Shown: in pieces, positions 41,921-51,075 of the stretch
Layout: every line of letters begins with the position of its first letter
Numbering within the stretch: the stretch's first letter is position 1
Source: CAYJLC01 sp044426345
GTDB taxonomy: Bacteria > Bacillota > Clostridia > Oscillospirales > Butyricicoccaceae
Direction of reading: 5' to 3'
Assembly: GCA_044426345.1 (NCBI GenBank)
Contig: JAWXUP010000008.1
Span: 1-61,853, forward strand
DNA length: 61,853 nucleotides
Notes under the pieces: model-generated
Database searches by the model: none
The model's input: only the letters and a program-made list of their open reading frames with translations
What the model was told of the DNA's origin: nothing
Program-made: the position numbers and the translations under genes

Positions 41921-43763
41921 GACAATGACCCTCCAAAATTAATTCTGACGAACCGCAATTCGCACATTGTTTGCTACATTCAGGAGTTGTAATCGCCTGT
42001 CTTGAGCGTTCTCTTTCTTTCAGTAAATGTGATTTTTTCGTACCTGTAAGTAAATGATCCCAAGGGAAAACTTCGTCTAATCCGAAATCACGAGCTACGT
42101 AGAAATTAGGATCAACTCCACATTCCTCAAACGATTCCATCCATTTGTCTAGTTTGAAACAAATATCCCAACCATCAAATGTACAACCTTTTTCATATGC
42201 TTTTGCAATTACTGCGTTTAATTTTCTATCACCACGTGCAAAAACACCCTCCATAAACGAAGTTTGAGCATCATGCCAGTTATAATTTACGTTTTTAATA
42301 CGCATAACTTCTTTCATATGATTTTGTTTTTCCACTAATTCCTCGCGAGTAGCTTGCTTGTCCCATTGAAATGGAGTGCCTGGTTTTGGCACGAAACAAG
42401 ACGTACTAACAGTAACACGAACGCCACGTTGACGGTTTGCACCTGAATTTCTCCAAGTCCATACAACTTTTTTGGCTAAATCAGCGATTCCGTCTAAATC
42501 CTCGTTAGTTTCAGTAGGCAAACCCATCATAAAGTATAATTTTATGTTGTTCCAACCACCACGGAATGCAATATCACACGCACTTAAAAGGTCGTCTTCG
42601 AAAATATTTTTATTAATAACATCACGCAAACGTTGAGAACCAGCCTCTGGAGCAAAAGTTAAACCCGATTTACGTACTTTTTGCACTTTTTCCATAAGGT
42701 CGACGCTGAAATTGTCAGCACGTAAAGAAGGAAGTGCTAATGATACGTTTTTCGGTGTGCAATAATCAAGCATATCATCACAAAGTGCCTCTAAATGACG
42801 ATAGTCACTAGTTGAAAGTGATGATAACGATATTTCCTCATAACCCGAACTCTCAATAAGCGCTTTTGCTTGTTTTAACAGCGTTTCAGGACTTTTTTCA
42901 CGCACAGGACGATAAGTATGTCCCGCTTGACAAAAACGACAACCACGTGTACAACCACGAAAAACCTCTACCATTGCACGGTCGAAAACGATATCTGTAG
43001 ATGGTACGATTAATTTATCTGGGAAGTACATTGTGTCTAGGTCTTGCACGATACGTTTTTGAATTGTCGCTGGTGCAAAATCTTCGTGTAGCATTTCTTT
43101 TAGCGTGCCGTCTTCGTTATAAACAGGTGTGTAAAATTTTGGTACATACATACCACCGATTTTACAAACTTCGCGTAAAAATGCGTCTTTTGTCCAATTT
43201 TCACGTTTTGCAACACGATAAAGTTCTAAAAACTCAACCGACATTTCTTCGCCTTCACCAAGCATAACAACGTCTACGAAATCCGTAATTGGTTCTGGAT
43301 TGTACGCAGTTGGTCCACCAACAACTACCATATGTTTTAGCGTGTCACGTTCACTTGCAAGCAGTGGTACACCGCCTAAATTTAGCATATTTAAGATATT
43401 TGTGTACGATAATTCATACTGAAGAGTAAATGCAAGTATATCAAATTCTGCGATAGAGTCGCCACTTTCGATACCGTATAACGGAATATCATTTGCGCGC
43501 ATTTCCGCTTCCATATCAATCCAAGGAGCAAACGCACGTTCACACCAAACATAGTCTAAACTATTGTATAATCCATACAAAATACGCGAACCCAAATGGC
43601 TCATACCAACTTCATATGTATCCGGTAATGCAAAAATTGCACGGATTTCTACTTTGTCTAAGTCTTTATACACTGCATTGTACTCGCCACCTGCATATCT
43701 AGCTGGTTTTTGCACTTTCGGTAGTATTCTCTGGATTTTCTTGTCTAATTCTTTTACTTTCAT
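41913..43763 (-). CDS. B12-binding/radical SAM protein (TIGR03960)
   Basis: This 616-residue protein combines an N-terminal B12-binding-like region (RAIFALPDTYEVGMSHLGSRILYGL; VGGPTAYNPEP) with a radical SAM core. The iron-sulfur motif is FRGCTRGCRFCQAGHTYRP (CxxxCxxC, about residues 269-287). A Cys-rich tail (PECSKQCANCGSS) may bind another metal. Its reaction is unknown. The ATG directly follows the stop of the response-regulator gene, with GGAAGG inside that gene, so translation is coupled. It is paired with DUF2344 downstream. Confidence 0.9.
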   Translation of the reverse strand: MKVKELDKKIQRILPKVQKPARYAGGEYNAVYKDLDKVEIRAIFALPDTYEVGMSHLGSRILYGLYNSLDYVWCERAFAPWIDMEAEMRANDIPLYGIESGDSIAEFDILAFTLQYELSYTNILNMLNLGGVPLLASERDTLKHMVVVGGPTAYNPEPITDFVDVVMLGEGEEMSVEFLELYRVAKRENWTKDAFLREVCKIGGMYVPKFYTPVYNEDGTLKEMLHEDFAPATIQKRIVQDLDTMYFPDKLIVPSTDIVFDRAMVEVFRGCTRGCRFCQAGHTYRPVREKSPETLLKQAKALIESSGYEEISLSSLSTSDYRHLEALCDDMLDYCTPKNVSLALPSLRADNFSVDLMEKVQKVRKSGLTFAPEAGSQRLRDVINKNIFEDDLLSACDIAFRGGWNNIKLYFMMGLPTETNEDLDGIADLAKKVVWTWRNSGANRQRGVRVTVSTSCFVPKPGTPFQWDKQATREELVEKQNHMKEVMRIKNVNYNWHDAQTSFMEGVFARGDRKLNAVIAKAYEKGCTFDGWDICFKLDKWMESFEECGVDPNFYVARDFGLDEVFPWDHLLTGTKKSHLLKERERSRQAITTPECSKQCANCGSSELILEGHCHV

Positions 43764-44456
43764 TTAGCCTTCCCATCTGTATCCGACACCACGAACCGCA
43801 CCTATAAATTTAGGGTCTGCAGGGTCGTCTTCTATTTTTATTCTAAGTCTTCTAATATTTACATCGATAATTTTCATATCGTCAATATGCTCTTTGCCCC
43901 AAACTAGTTGCAAAATTTCATTTCTAGTAAGTGCTTTTTCACGATTTTTGATAAGTTCTTTCAAAATATCAAACTCAACTTGCGTTAAATCAATTCTAAC
44001 AGTACCTTTTAAAACTTCTCGACGTGCAAGATTAATTTCAAAAATTCCCGAACGAATTATATCATCATTATGTGGTTTTCCAATACTCAAACGTCTATCT
44101 AGTGCTTTCACTCGAAGACCAAGCTCCACCACGGAAAATGGCTTTGTAACATAGTCATCAGCACCATTCATAAAACCATCTATCTTGTCATTTTCCATAC
44201 TTCTCGCCGTAAGCATAACTATGCCACCCTCAAAACCAGAAAGCCTTAAATGACGGCACACCTCAAATCCATCAATACCAGGTAACATAACATCGAGTAT
44301 TGCCATGGTGATATCTGGATTTTCCTCGAAAATTTCTATGGCTTTTTCACCAGTATCAGCCTCGAGAACCGTATAACCTTCACGCTTTAGATTAAATACA
44401 ATAAAGGTTCTAATTCCCTCTTCGTCCTCTAAAACTAAAATCTTTTTATCATTCAT
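43764..44456 (-). CDS. OmpR/PhoB-family response regulator, no adjacent kinase
   Basis: This 230-residue protein has a receiver domain with ILVLEDEEG (acidic pocket), the phospho-acceptor Asp in AILDVMLPGIDGFEV (near residue 54) and Lys in VTKPFSVVEL. A winged-helix DNA-binding domain ends LRIKIEDDPADPKFIGAVRGVGYRW. No histidine kinase is encoded nearby, so it is an orphan. It sits between a lipoprotein gene and the radical SAM gene with gaps of 9 and 0 bp. That tight packing is unusual for a regulator and hints at a shared function. Confidence 0.92.
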   Translation of the reverse strand: MNDKKILVLEDEEGIRTFIVFNLKREGYTVLEADTGEKAIEIFEENPDITMAILDVMLPGIDGFEVCRHLRLSGFEGGIVMLTARSMENDKIDGFMNGADDYVTKPFSVVELGLRVKALDRRLSIGKPHNDDIIRSGIFEINLARREVLKGTVRIDLTQVEFDILKELIKNREKALTRNEILQLVWGKEHIDDMKIIDVNIRRLRIKIEDDPADPKFIGAVRGVGYRWEG

Positions 44457-44465
44457 AAATTACTC

Positions 44466-45782
44466 CTAATTACTACCGCCTATAATATTAAAGTTTTCAA
44501 TAATCTGCTCATCTAATACTTTTACCGTGCTTTGTGGGTTTAAATTTCTCGCAAGGTACACATTGGTAGTAGTTTTTCCAAGTTTAATATATCCATCTGC
44601 AAATTGCGAATCTTGATAATCTTCTACAGGAACTGTATAAATTTCAAACAAGCTCACGTAATCTTTTTCATTTATATAATATTGGAACTGTGTTATTTTT
44701 ATGTTTGACGTAGTAGACCTCGCAACCACTACATTGCTAATTTGATTTTCTGAGAGTGCATAATACCAGCCCTCTGCATTGTTATGATAAGTATAGATAT
44801 CACTTTTTGTACTGTTATACACATCATACATATGCCAAGTTGTAATCCAATTTGATGAATTTGAATTGTCTGCTGGATATCCATACATAGGCGATACCGT
44901 TGGAATATACAAATAGTTTGTCGTATTTAATTTTGATGTATAACTACTCAACAAACGGAATGTTGCCAGTCCAGACACACTTTCTGGGTCAGTTGTTAGA
45001 TTAACAAGCTCATTTTCATAATTAAGTGCTATTACATCAGAAATAAGCCCTGATTCACCTGATATTCTACTATCAAGCGATACAGCTCGTCCACCAGATG
45101 CAAGTTCTCCTGTTGTAATTCGTGCAATGGTATCAATTTCAATAGACAATTCAGTAGTAGATGCTAATTCCATATTTCCATCAACCATATCATACATACT
45201 AACAAAATTTCGTCCATTTTCTTCATTTACAACGAAAATTTCATCTAATCCATCATAATCAATATCATATATAAAATATGACATATACTGCGTGTCCAAA
45301 ACAACTTCAAGAGTTCCATTTTCAAATTTCGCTACTGTTAATCCACGTTCTAATTGGTTTGAAATTTTCCAAGAAACTGCAATACCACCAGCTCCGATTG
45401 GAGATAACTTAGGATATTCTACGGTATCAATACTACTTCCATGTCCTGTAATTCGACCCATATCCACATATTGTTCTCCAACTTTTTTGTATACAACTAC
45501 ATTAAATGTACCCGAAAGTGCCGACTCTCTAAAAAAGGCCACAGCCTCTTCCTGAGCATCTGCATCAATGTCTATTAGCTGAATAGTAGCTCGGTTTGAC
45601 CCAGAATCTGCCGCTGCGTATACACTGCCTTTTGAAATTTCTAAATCAAGTTTATTTTGCAGTGCTATATAATCTGTTGATGGTTTTGGCGCTTGCAAAA
45701 GCTCATCTCCAGATTTGAACATACAGCCAGAAAGTAAATTTGCGATTACTAACATAAGTACTAAAATTTTAACTTTTTTCAC
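44466..45782 (-). CDS. Conserved lipoprotein with FG-GAP-like/acidic repeats
   Basis: This 438-residue protein has a clear lipoprotein signal: MKKVKILVLMLVIANLLSGC, lipobox LSGC, so it is anchored outside the membrane. Two acidic calcium-loop-like stretches, DIDADAQEEA (about residue 72) and DIDYDGLDEI (about residue 187), resemble the loops of FG-GAP or integrin-like repeats. The rest is mostly beta-rich with many Ser/Thr/Tyr. I do not recognise a function. It lies 9 bp upstream of the orphan response regulator and may be a surface or sensory partner. Confidence 0.7.
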   Translation of the reverse strand: MKKVKILVLMLVIANLLSGCMFKSGDELLQAPKPSTDYIALQNKLDLEISKGSVYAAADSGSNRATIQLIDIDADAQEEAVAFFRESALSGTFNVVVYKKVGEQYVDMGRITGHGSSIDTVEYPKLSPIGAGGIAVSWKISNQLERGLTVAKFENGTLEVVLDTQYMSYFIYDIDYDGLDEIFVVNEENGRNFVSMYDMVDGNMELASTTELSIEIDTIARITTGELASGGRAVSLDSRISGESGLISDVIALNYENELVNLTTDPESVSGLATFRLLSSYTSKLNTTNYLYIPTVSPMYGYPADNSNSSNWITTWHMYDVYNSTKSDIYTYHNNAEGWYYALSENQISNVVVARSTTSNIKITQFQYYINEKDYVSLFEIYTVPVEDYQDSQFADGYIKLGKTTTNVYLARNLNPQSTVKVLDEQIIENFNIIGGSN

Positions 45783-45794
45783 AAAATACCTCCT

Positions 45795-46961
45795 TTATAA
45801 TTCATTATAATGTTTATCTACTTCAATTACCGTATAACATTTTTTGTCTATAGCAAAAACGTCATACTGTATCCTTGTTTTAAGTTGCTCTTCTGATATT
45901 TGCACTTCACAAGGTAAAACTACGTCAAAAATCAAATTATTATGCTCTTCTCCCAAAACTGTGCGAAAATCGTGCATCGAAATCCTCTTGTCGATATTTT
46001 TCACCACGCCAAGTACCATTTCTTTATAATGATTTACAATTTCACTATCTGTAACAACAGGGTCTATATGCACAACTAAATTGATTTTTTCCATTTTAAA
46101 ATCACGTTCTATATTATCTGCAACCTCGTGGCACTGCATAAATCCGTAATTCACGTCCATTTCAACGTGAACCGATACGAAATTTCTAGAATAACCATAA
46201 GTATGCACTATTAAATCGTGCACTGCAAGAACATTATCATAATCAATAAGTTTTTTGTAAATATGCTCTACTAAATCCTTATCGGGAGCCTCTCCCAAAA
46301 GTGGACTAAGCGTATCTGTAACCAACTCATACGCTGATTTCATAATAACAACACCAAGTAAAACTCCAACATATCCATCTAAATTGATATCAAAAATCTG
46401 ATATATAAAGAGCGATGTAAGTACACCAAAAGTTACAAACACATCGTTTTTAGAGTCACTTGCCGTAGCTAAAATTGCCTTTGAATTTATTGTTTGGCTG
46501 ATATTTTTATTAAATTTATACAACCAAAACTTAACCATCATCGAAGCTATCAAAACCATGATAACAACTGCATTAAACTCCACATCTTGTGGGTGTAAAA
46601 TTTTTGAAAACGAAGATGTCACTAGTTCAAAACCTATGAACATAATAATAAATGACACCACGAAACCAGAGATATATTCCATTCTAGCATGCCCAAACGG
46701 ATGTTCCTTATCTGCTGGTTTTTCAGACATTTTAAAGCCAACCATTGTAACGATAGACGAAGTAGCATCGGATAAATTATTGATACCATCACCAAGAACA
46801 GAAATAGTATTAAAAATTATTCCACACGAAATTTTTAGCAAACTAAGCAAGATATTCAAACAAATACCAACCAAACTCGCAACATAACCATATCTTTGTC
46901 TCGTTTGAAATTCATCTAATTTGCTTGATAAAACAAATTTTTTTATCAGAAAATCAGTCAT
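45795..46961 (-). CDS. Cation diffusion facilitator transporter
   Basis: This metal-efflux membrane protein has 388 residues: six helices and a long C-terminal cytosolic domain. The transmembrane metal site appears as VLGDGINNLSDA (Asp and Asn/Asp instead of the His/Asp of Zn exporters), suggesting Mn2+ or Fe2+. EHPFGHARMEYISGF is the conserved CDF loop. The extended C-terminal region (about residues 215-388) continues past the usual CDF cytosolic domain. It is packed 10 bp behind the HlyD-like gene in the minus-strand run. Confidence 0.9.
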   Translation of the reverse strand: MTDFLIKKFVLSSKLDEFQTRQRYGYVASLVGICLNILLSLLKISCGIIFNTISVLGDGINNLSDATSSIVTMVGFKMSEKPADKEHPFGHARMEYISGFVVSFIIMFIGFELVTSSFSKILHPQDVEFNAVVIMVLIASMMVKFWLYKFNKNISQTINSKAILATASDSKNDVFVTFGVLTSLFIYQIFDINLDGYVGVLLGVVIMKSAYELVTDTLSPLLGEAPDKDLVEHIYKKLIDYDNVLAVHDLIVHTYGYSRNFVSVHVEMDVNYGFMQCHEVADNIERDFKMEKINLVVHIDPVVTDSEIVNHYKEMVLGVVKNIDKRISMHDFRTVLGEEHNNLIFDVVLPCEVQISEEQLKTRIQYDVFAIDKKCYTVIEVDKHYNEL

Positions 46962-46970
46962 ATACTCTCC

Positions 46971-48170
46971 TTAATTCATAAATTGCGTTTTCGAAAATAC
47001 TGATGAGTTCGTAATAATTTTGTCTCCAATAATTATATCTTTATTGGTCGCTTGGCTTGTAATATTGATTACATAGTAATTTTCTTTTTCAAAAATAGGC
47101 ACAATTTCTTTGAACGACGATTGATTTCCACTCAAAGTGTAAATTCCTAACACACCATCTACCACGACAGCCGACTGTTTTGGAATTTTTATTCCATTGT
47201 ACGATTTTAAAACAATTTGAACATTAGAACTACGCATTTCAAGAATAGTTTCATTGGTTGCTTTTCCTGCAAAAATCACAACAGACTGCTCATCTTCCTT
47301 GATAACCTCGCTCACAGTAACCGATATTTCATTAGATGGCATACTCTCAAAAATCAAACGAGGTTTTGTCGCTTTCAAAATAGCATCAACATAATCATTG
47401 TCAACTACACACGCAAATTCCCACTCATGACTTGTTATAATCTTTCCAATTTGCTCATTGTCAGCATAGTTTTGATTGCCCGCATCAACAACTTCCTTTA
47501 TTGTATCTACAGTAACTTCGGAAATATTCTCATACGAATCGATTGTTTCAATAAATAAGCCTGTGACATCTGCTGTGACAGTTTGCATATCTCCAGAAAT
47601 TTTAAGTTGTTTTTGTGCAATTTGATTTTCTAATATTTCTATTTCATCTGCAAGTTCTGCTTTTGTCATTTGAGAATACGCACTTTTAAGCGCAATATTT
47701 TCAATTTCACTCAAATTATAACTCACCGTAGATAAATCATTGGGATCTAAATTTTGATTGAATTCAGCTATACTTGCATTAATTTGAACAGCTGTTTTCA
47801 AAGAATCGCTCATAGTTTGCGTAATAGTTGCAACATTATTAATTACTGCCAATTTGTCTCGCAGTTCGCTTATTTCCATACTTTCTTCAAGGTATGCTCT
47901 ATCGTTGTAAATAATTCCAATATCCTGCCCTTTTTTAACACGTGAACCATTCGTAATATCGATATGAACATAGCTATCAAACTCATTTTCAACTATATAT
48001 TCATCGCGAAGAAAAATTCCATAGCTTTCGATGTCATCATAAGTTGTAATTTCAAGTGCAGACGTATACTCCACTTCGCGCGTAAAAACGTACTTAGTTA
48101 AATTCGTCGCAATTACTAGTGACGTTAAAAAAACAAGACAAATTACGCATATTCTATAAATTTTACCCAT
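46971..48170 (-). CDS. HlyD-like membrane-anchored adaptor protein
   Basis: This 399-residue protein has one N-terminal membrane anchor (residues 5-24), a barrel-sandwich/lipoyl-like part (NGSRVKKGQDIGIIYND), a coiled-coil stretch (about residues 85-190) and a beta-rich C-terminus. It resembles the HlyD-family periplasmic subunits found as single genes in Clostridia. No ABC exporter is adjacent. Its function is unknown, possibly cell-envelope-related. It overlaps miaA by 8 bp. Confidence 0.65.
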   Translation of the reverse strand: MGKIYRICVICLVFLTSLVIATNLTKYVFTREVEYTSALEITTYDDIESYGIFLRDEYIVENEFDSYVHIDITNGSRVKKGQDIGIIYNDRAYLEESMEISELRDKLAVINNVATITQTMSDSLKTAVQINASIAEFNQNLDPNDLSTVSYNLSEIENIALKSAYSQMTKAELADEIEILENQIAQKQLKISGDMQTVTADVTGLFIETIDSYENISEVTVDTIKEVVDAGNQNYADNEQIGKIITSHEWEFACVVDNDYVDAILKATKPRLIFESMPSNEISVTVSEVIKEDEQSVVIFAGKATNETILEMRSSNVQIVLKSYNGIKIPKQSAVVVDGVLGIYTLSGNQSSFKEIVPIFEKENYYVINITSQATNKDIIIGDKIITNSSVFSKTQFMN

Positions 48171-49101
48171 AAAATTCGTCCTTTATTACGCTTAACGCAT
48201 CAGAAAGCATCTTTTCCTCATCAAAAATATCACGTAGCCAGTGAATTTGCTTATTTCTACCAAACCACGTAATCTGTCTTTTAGCATATCGTCGTGACTC
48301 TTGTTTCATTTTATCAACGCAATTTTCAAGTTTATCGCTGTCATTTATGTAGTCTAAAAGTTCTTTATATCCTATAGCTTGGCTAGCAGTATTTACAAAA
48401 TAACCGTTTGCAATAAGCATTTTAAGTTCGTCAATAAGCCCATTTTCAAGCATAATATCAACTCTTTTATTAATTCTGCCATATAAAATTTCACGGTCAA
48501 GTGGATTTATTCCAAACATTACAGCTTGAAATTTAGGTGGAATTTTTCTAGTTTCCTCATTGTGCTGACTAATGGTTTTTCCTGTGATTTTATAAACTTC
48601 AATTGCACGAACTACTCGTTTCACATCATTTGCGTGTAGTTTTTCATAGCTCTCAATGTCGATTTCTTTTAGCATTTCGTGAACAAATTCATTACCATTT
48701 TTTTCAGCTATTTCGAACAATTCTTTGCGAATTTGATCATTTTTATCATCATTTTTCGCAAAATCATTTCCTTTTATAAGCGAATCTATGTAAAGTCCTG
48801 TGCCACCAGTAATGATTGGTACTTTCCCACGACTTTTTATCTCATAAATTTTTTCACTTGCGAGCTCCACGTATTTCGCCACCGAGAAATCCTCGCAAGG
48901 CTCTACAAAATCAAACAAATGATGTGGTACTTGCGCCTGCTCTTCCGTAGTCGGTTTTGCAGTACCTATATTAAAATGTTTATAAATTTGCATAGAATCT
49001 GCGCAAATAATCTCTCCATCTAGCGATTTTGCAATATTTATAGCAAGCGAAGTTTTACCACTAGCAGTCGGCCCAACAACGCAAATAATTCTGTTATTCA
49101 T
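48163..49101 (-). CDS. miaA: tRNA dimethylallyltransferase
   Basis: The enzyme adds a dimethylallyl group to A37 of tRNAs reading UNN codons. It has 312 residues. The P-loop is VVGPTASGKTSLAIN (residues 6-20), and DSMQIYKHFNIGTAKPT and GGTGLYIDSLIKG are typical. The C-terminal part has RRYAKRQITWFGR. AGGTGA precedes the ATG. MiaB, which methylthiolates the same base, is encoded in the same operon, separated by mutS and mutL. Confidence 0.96.
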   Translation of the reverse strand: MNNRIICVVGPTASGKTSLAINIAKSLDGEIICADSMQIYKHFNIGTAKPTTEEQAQVPHHLFDFVEPCEDFSVAKYVELASEKIYEIKSRGKVPIITGGTGLYIDSLIKGNDFAKNDDKNDQIRKELFEIAEKNGNEFVHEMLKEIDIESYEKLHANDVKRVVRAIEVYKITGKTISQHNEETRKIPPKFQAVMFGINPLDREILYGRINKRVDIMLENGLIDELKMLIANGYFVNTASQAIGYKELLDYINDSDKLENCVDKMKQESRRYAKRQITWFGRNKQIHWLRDIFDEEKMLSDALSVIKDEFYG

Positions 49102-49111
49102 TAATTTTCAC

Positions 49112-51043
49112 CTATATTATGCGTTTAAACATCTTTTCAAGTTGATTTTTTGTAAGAGAAACCTTAACAGGTCTACCATGTGGACAATAATTTATATCAC
49201 TATCGAAAAGCACCTCTAATGCTAATTTTTCAAGCTCAATTTCACTAGTGTACATATTCCCTTTTATAGCACTTTTACACGCTATAGTATGCAAAATATC
49301 GTCAATTTTGTCGATTTTCACACTTTTATTATATTTCAAATCAGACGCAATTTGATGTATCACGTCTTCGATATCTTCTTTTTCAAGAATGCTCGGAATT
49401 TCACGAACAACAACGCTATTTTCCGAAAATTCCTCTACATTAAAGCCCAGTGCATTAATTTCTTGCAGATTTTCCAGCAGATTTCCGTAATCACCCGCAG
49501 CAATGTTTACTACTTTTGGCACTAACAACACTTGTGACTGTATATTATTCTTAGACTGCATAAGATTATTAAAGTTTCTACGCTCATGCGCTGCGTGTTT
49601 ATCAATAATTATCATCTCGTTTTTAAACTCGCACAAAATATATGTATTAAAACATTCACCAATAATTTTAACAGGATTAGCTATAGAATTTCGATTTTCC
49701 TCTGTTTTTTCTTCAATTTTCTTATAAACTTGTGGGATTTCTTCTATTTCAGTGTTGATTTCTTGTGCAATTAACGACGTTTCAATAATTTTAGACGTTA
49801 TCTCCGTATTTTCATTTTTAGAGCTAGAAATAGGAGGCATAAAAGCTGACAGCTCATCTTGTGGGAATTCCACGAAATCAACATACTCATCAACTTTTTG
49901 CTGAGTTGTAATTGGTAATTCTATCTTTTCTGCAATATTTTCTAACTTTACTTGAACATTAGGCTTTGGTGCATATTGAATTTCCTCTTGCACAAAAATT
50001 GGTTTTGTTTCACGGATTATAGGTTTCAGATTTTTTGCTTCAACTATAATATTTTGTCTATCGAGTGCATTTTTGCAACCCATATAAATTACGTCAAAAA
50101 TGCGTTTTTCTTGTTCAAACTTAATCTCCATCTTAGTAGGATGGACATTAACGTCAACTTTTTGCTCATTTATCTCTATATTTAGCACACAATAAGGAAA
50201 TTTTCCGTGCATAATCGAATTTTTATAACTTTCCTCAAGTGCCGATAAAATTAATCTAGACTTTATATATCTGCTATTTACAAAGAAATGTTGCATTGCG
50301 CGAGTGCCTTTTGAGGCGTGTGGTTTTGATATAAATCCACTGACAGATATTCCATCAATTTCATACGATTTAACCTCAATCATCTCGCTAGTTGCATCTT
50401 TACCTAACACTGCGTAAATTACAGATTTCAAGTCACCCTTGCCATTGGTTTTAAGCAGTATTTTGTTATCTTTTATATATTTAAATGCGATATTAGGATT
50501 AGAAAGTGCCAAATTCTGAACAATATTCATAATATACGACGCTTCTGTATAATCTTTTTTCAAAAATTTCATACGAGCTGGTGTATTATAGAACAAATCA
50601 CGCACGATAATAGTGGTTCCATCGGCCGCACCAACCTCAGATATAGACTGCACTTCACCAGCTATTACACTGACGAAAGTAGCATTCGAATCTTCAGCAC
50701 GTTTAGTAAAAAGGTCAATTTTTGATACTGAAGAAATCGCCGCGAGTGCTTCACCACGAAATCCGAGCGTTTTGATACCCAAAAGGTCGCTTTCTTGGTA
50801 AATTTTACTCGTAGCGTGACGTAAAAACGCAATAGGAGCATCATTTCGCGACATTCCGATACCATTATCAGCAATTCTGATATAAGTTATCCCACCATTT
50901 TCAATTTCTATGGTAATTTCGGTTGCTTTCGCATCGATCGAATTTTCCAAAAGTTCCTTCACAACCGACATAGGGCGTTCAACCACTTCACCAGCAGCTA
51001 TTAAATCGGCCATATGTGATGATAACTGACGAATTTGTCGCAT
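49112..51043 (-). CDS. mutL: DNA mismatch repair protein MutL
   Basis: This mismatch-repair ATPase links MutS to strand incision. It has 643 residues. The GHKL ATPase part has AAGEVVERPMSVVKELLENSIDA, IADNGIGM and TKTLGFRGEAL-type sequence (GIKTLGFRGEALAAI). The C-terminal endonuclease motif reads DKHAAHERRNFN, so the second Glu of the usual DQHA(X)2E(X)4E is Asn and Gln is Lys. ACKSAIKGN, CPHGRP and a C-terminal FKRI are present. The endonuclease is probably active but divergent. AAGGAG precedes the ATG. Confidence 0.95.
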   Translation of the reverse strand: MRQIRQLSSHMADLIAAGEVVERPMSVVKELLENSIDAKATEITIEIENGGITYIRIADNGIGMSRNDAPIAFLRHATSKIYQESDLLGIKTLGFRGEALAAISSVSKIDLFTKRAEDSNATFVSVIAGEVQSISEVGAADGTTIIVRDLFYNTPARMKFLKKDYTEASYIMNIVQNLALSNPNIAFKYIKDNKILLKTNGKGDLKSVIYAVLGKDATSEMIEVKSYEIDGISVSGFISKPHASKGTRAMQHFFVNSRYIKSRLILSALEESYKNSIMHGKFPYCVLNIEINEQKVDVNVHPTKMEIKFEQEKRIFDVIYMGCKNALDRQNIIVEAKNLKPIIRETKPIFVQEEIQYAPKPNVQVKLENIAEKIELPITTQQKVDEYVDFVEFPQDELSAFMPPISSSKNENTEITSKIIETSLIAQEINTEIEEIPQVYKKIEEKTEENRNSIANPVKIIGECFNTYILCEFKNEMIIIDKHAAHERRNFNNLMQSKNNIQSQVLLVPKVVNIAAGDYGNLLENLQEINALGFNVEEFSENSVVVREIPSILEKEDIEDVIHQIASDLKYNKSVKIDKIDDILHTIACKSAIKGNMYTSEIELEKLALEVLFDSDINYCPHGRPVKVSLTKNQLEKMFKRII

Positions 51044-51075
51044 TTTACACTCCTTTACGTAATAATTATTATATT

